This document shows, piece after piece, positions 7,455-7,696 of a stretch of 7,696 nt of DNA (its first letter is position 1; every line of letters begins with the position of its first letter). Under the pieces are notes generated by a model. It did not search any database. It had not been told where the DNA came from and saw nothing but the letters and a program-made list of their open reading frames with translations. Location of the stretch: assembly GCA_964547525.1 (NCBI GenBank), contig CAZJOD010000171.1, positions 1 through 7,696 of the forward strand. Direction: 5' to 3'. The position numbers and the translations under genes were made by a program. This DNA comes from CAZJOD01 sp964547525. GTDB taxonomy: Bacteria > Bacillota > Clostridia > JAAYHZ01.

Positions 7455-7503
7455 AATAGTAAAAAATGCCAATACAAGTCGGATAAATATCCGGCTTGTA
7501 TTG
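7455..7503 (-). terminator. Intrinsic terminator acting leftward (minus strand)
   Basis: A 15-bp stem (7470-7484 with 7489-7503, one T-G wobble) closes on the 4-nt loop AAAT. Read on the minus strand the stem is followed by GGCATTTTTTACTATTATT, a typical U-tract. On the plus strand the hairpin is followed by CTAAATAAAAAATG, which has no U-tract, so it is not a standard terminator for the ligase operon. It fits the end of a leftward gene lying beyond the right edge. Confidence 0.6.
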
Positions 7504-7524
7504 CTAAATAAAAAATGTTATACT
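7496..7524 (+). promoter_or_regulatory. Extended -10 promoter candidate pointing right
   Basis: TGT (7516-7518) directly precedes TATACT (7519-7524), a classic extended -10. TTGTAT (7496-7501), 17 bp upstream, matches the first three -35 bases and lies in the right arm of the terminator hairpin. A second TATAAT at 7525-7530 abuts it, with TTGCTA (7501-7506) 18 bp upstream. Transcription would begin near 7531 or slightly further right and run into the inverted repeat at 7543-7579. Confidence 0.4.
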
Positions 7525-7542
7525 TATAATAATTTTTTAGTC

Positions 7543-7579
7543 TAAAAGGTTATAAAAGTTGACATATTATAACCTTTTA
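7543..7579. repeat. Perfect 13-bp inverted repeat with 11-nt loop
   Basis: TAAAAGGTTATAA (7543-7555) and TTATAACCTTTTA (7567-7579) are exact reverse complements, and the loop contains TTGACA (7559-7564, the last base and its neighbours falling just before the right arm). It starts about 12 bases after the predicted start site of the rightward promoter. It could be a leader hairpin, a binding site for a dimeric repressor, or a small repeat element. No T-run follows on either strand long enough to call it a terminator. Confidence 0.5.
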
Positions 7580-7696
7580 TGTTGGAAATTTGTATTTATT
7601 ATGTTAATACGAACACCTTAGGATATTACTTTTATGTTTGCTTAGTTATCTTGAGGGAAAATTTTTTGTATATAACTAATATCCGTTTATATTTAA

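Larger units (their letters stand above)
7342..7696. other. 355-bp AT-rich intergenic region with structured elements and no supported gene
   Basis: No reading frame here has both a start with a ribosome binding site and a recognisable product. The region holds a weak AT hairpin (7380-7405), a strong hairpin (7470-7503), a promoter candidate pointing right (7496-7524) and a perfect inverted repeat (7543-7579). I saw no conventional plus-strand terminator with a T-run for the symporter-ligase operon. A frame opening at ATG 7579 runs without a stop to the window edge but has no ribosome binding site. Confidence 0.7.

Noticed and set aside
7559..7590. TTGACA in the inverted-repeat loop as a -35 box
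   Set aside because: No -10-like hexamer lies 16-18 bp downstream; the bases there read GTTGGAAAT.

Overview
The window looks like chromosomal DNA of a low-GC, Gram-positive-type bacterium, most likely a member of the Clostridia. The reasons are AT-rich intergenic DNA, strong AAGGAG/GGAGG-type ribosome binding sites, sigma-A-like promoters, a lipoprotein with a Firmicutes-style lipobox, and a prepilin peptidase with a four-cysteine zinc motif. The genus cannot be fixed by reading alone. All six supported genes lie on the plus strand and are tightly packed. There is no rRNA, tRNA, CRISPR array or transposase.

Left part (about 1-4393): a type IV prepilin leader peptidase/methyltransferase (11-760) is followed after 34 bp by an ABC exporter pair. 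The ATPase (795-1514) and the double-length 547-residue ABC-2 type permease (1511-3154) share an ATGA overlap. After 87 bp comes a secreted lipoprotein with beta-propeller-like repeats (3242-4393). The ATPase and permease surely form one transporter. The lipoprotein may be its surface partner, but only gene order supports this. The 87-bp gap holds a possible promoter and a set of mutually exclusive complementary segments next to the lipoprotein ribosome binding site.

Right part (4394-7341): a good sigma-A-like promoter (4410-4438) precedes a two-gene unit. It comprises a sodium:solute symporter (4527-6008) and a phenylacetate-CoA ligase (6025-7341), 16 bp apart. The simplest reading is sodium-coupled uptake of an aryl or other carboxylic acid followed by CoA activation in the cytoplasm. 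This parallels the permease-ligase partnership known from phenylacetate degradation, although no oxygenase or indolepyruvate oxidoreductase genes are present here. For both genes the longest reading frame starts too early, and the ribosome binding sites point to internal ATG codons.

The last 355 bp (7342-7696) carry no supported gene. They contain a weak AT hairpin, a strong 15-bp hairpin whose U-tract is on the minus strand (a leftward terminator), an extended -10 promoter candidate pointing right, and a perfect 13-bp inverted repeat just after it. The region looks like a transcription boundary. Overall this is ordinary chromosomal content; the points worth checking are the symporter-ligase pairing, the ABC exporter plus propeller lipoprotein, and the two structured intergenic regions.
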